Of a DNA stretch of 6,195 nt, positions 5,735 to 6,195 are shown piece after piece; the first letter of the stretch is position 1; the number at the start of each line of letters is the position of its first letter. The notes beneath the pieces were generated by a model, which was not told the origin of the DNA, did no database searches, and saw nothing but the letters and a program-made list of their open reading frames with translations. The translations under genes and the position numbers were made by a program. The DNA is from Phycisphaerales bacterium UBA7812 (lineage in GTDB: Bacteria > Planctomycetota > Phycisphaerae > Phycisphaerales > UBA1924), in contig DLBY01000065.1 of the NCBI GenBank assembly GCA_002480345.1, forward strand, positions 10,409 to 16,603, written 5' to 3'.

Positions 5735-5769
5735 GGATCCCAGCCAAACCAGCCCAAGGAAACGGACCC

Positions 5770-6195
5770 ATGACCACCATCGCAGGCCCCAATCTCAGCG
5801 CGGACGGATCCCCCGAGATCGATCCCCACGCCGTCACCATCTCCGGCATCGAACTCGACCACCTCTACGGGCCCGACAACCCGCCCACCGCCCTCAAGCA
5901 CATCGACCGCGACATCGCCGCACCCGGCGAGTTCCCCTACACCCGGGGCCTCTTCCCCCAGGGCTACCGCACCCGCCTCTGGACCATGCGCCAGTTCGCC
6001 GGGTTCGGCTCCGCCGACGACACCAACCAACGCTTCAAATACCTCCTCAGCGCAGCACAAACCAAGACCAAGGCCAACACAGGCCTCTCCACCGCCTTCG
6101 ACCTCCCAACACTCATGGGCCGAGACTCCGACGACCCCCTCTCCATGGGCGAAGTCGGCAAGTGCGGCGTCGCCATCGACACCATCGAGGACATG
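5770..6195 (+). CDS. Methylmalonyl-CoA mutase family large subunit, isobutyryl-CoA mutase-like, N-terminal 142 residues
   Basis: This family uses adenosylcobalamin to rearrange the carbon skeleton of acyl-CoA thioesters. Visible motifs are YTRGLFPQGYRTRLWTMRQFAGFG (57-80), TNQRFKYLL (85-93), GLSTAFDLPTLMGRDSDDP (105-123) and GEVGKCGVAIDTIEDM (127-142), the start of the substrate-binding TIM barrel. R69 and R74 align with MCM R82 and R87. F76 replaces the MCM Tyr89; isobutyryl-CoA mutase also has Phe there. The second discriminator (Arg207 in MCM, Gln198 in ICM) lies outside the window. Between YLLSAAQ and GLSTAFD there are about five extra residues (TKTKAN) compared with the usual GQ-x-GLS join. 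The ATG at 5770 has AAGGA nine bases upstream; the coding frame is open to the window edge. The B12 domain may be a separate small subunit, as in IcmA/IcmB. Family is certain; substrate is inferred. Confidence 0.9.
   Translation, partial: MTTIAGPNLSADGSPEIDPHAVTISGIELDHLYGPDNPPTALKHIDRDIAAPGEFPYTRGLFPQGYRTRLWTMRQFAGFGSADDTNQRFKYLLSAAQTKTKANTGLSTAFDLPTLMGRDSDDPLSMGEVGKCGVAIDTIEDM

Larger units (their letters stand above)
5449..5769. other. Divergent intergenic region between the FAS1 gene and the acyl-CoA mutase gene
   Basis: These 321 bp separate two genes transcribed away from each other, so both promoters should lie here. They hold the FAS1 ribosome binding site, a perfect 14-bp palindrome (5590-5603), a pyrimidine-rich plus-strand stretch (about 5630-5705) with a C8 run, a hairpin (5694-5716) and a weak sigma-70-like promoter facing the mutase. 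Open frames crossing it on the minus strand continue into the mutase gene and resemble no protein I recognise. I could not define the FAS1 promoter. Confidence 0.7.

Noticed and set aside
5613..5849. Small minus-strand open frame (78 codons) in the divergent gap and the mutase start
   Set aside because: No ribosome binding site or known motif that I can see, and half of it is antisense to the mutase.

Overview
The window is GC-rich DNA with dense genes, short gaps and very high G/C at third codon positions, consistent with a bacterial chromosome. The mix of an ECF sigma factor with an RskA-like anti-sigma factor, a periplasmic tandem FAS1 protein, a stand-alone B12-binding protein and acyl-CoA/amino-acid enzymes would suit a Planctomycetota (Phycisphaerae-like) genome. 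That is a guess from gene content and style, because no marker gene is present. I see no rRNA, tRNA, CRISPR array, transposase or phage gene.

Layout. (1) 1-492, minus: N-terminal part of an aromatic amino acid hydroxylase (phenylalanine 4-monooxygenase), cut by the window edge exactly at its first iron-ligand histidine. (2) 690-1556, plus: a complete 3-hydroxybutyryl-CoA dehydrogenase, divergent from the hydroxylase. (3) 1561-2628, minus: a B12-binding protein, convergent with the dehydrogenase; the two stop codons are 4 bp apart and lie in a shared hairpin. (4) 2734-3663 and 3660 to 4364/4418, minus: a membrane anti-sigma factor and its ECF sigma factor, overlapping by 4 nt (ATGA). (5) 4468-5448, minus: a secreted protein with two FAS1 domains, just upstream of the sigma factor on the same strand. 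(6) 5449-5769: a 321-bp divergent intergenic region holding a perfect 14-bp palindrome, a hairpin and a possible promoter. (7) 5770-6195, plus: N-terminal part of a methylmalonyl-CoA mutase family large subunit whose substrate-pocket residue resembles isobutyryl-CoA mutase.

How the genes may work together. FAS1, sigma and anti-sigma lie in one direction and look like a surface-stress module. They resemble mycobacterial SigK/RskA, which controls the FAS1 proteins MPT70/MPT83. The B12-binding protein lies in the same direction after a 105-bp gap that contains an 18-bp imperfect palindrome. It carries the Wx9EH and DxHxxG motifs of CarH/LitR-type adenosylcobalamin photoreceptors but has no DNA-binding domain, so it may be a light or B12 sensor acting through a protein partner. 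The flanking enzymes (Phe hydroxylation, 3-hydroxyacyl-CoA oxidation, B12-dependent acyl-CoA rearrangement) fit amino-acid and short-chain acyl-CoA catabolism, and the mutase would use the same cofactor that the B12 protein is predicted to bind.
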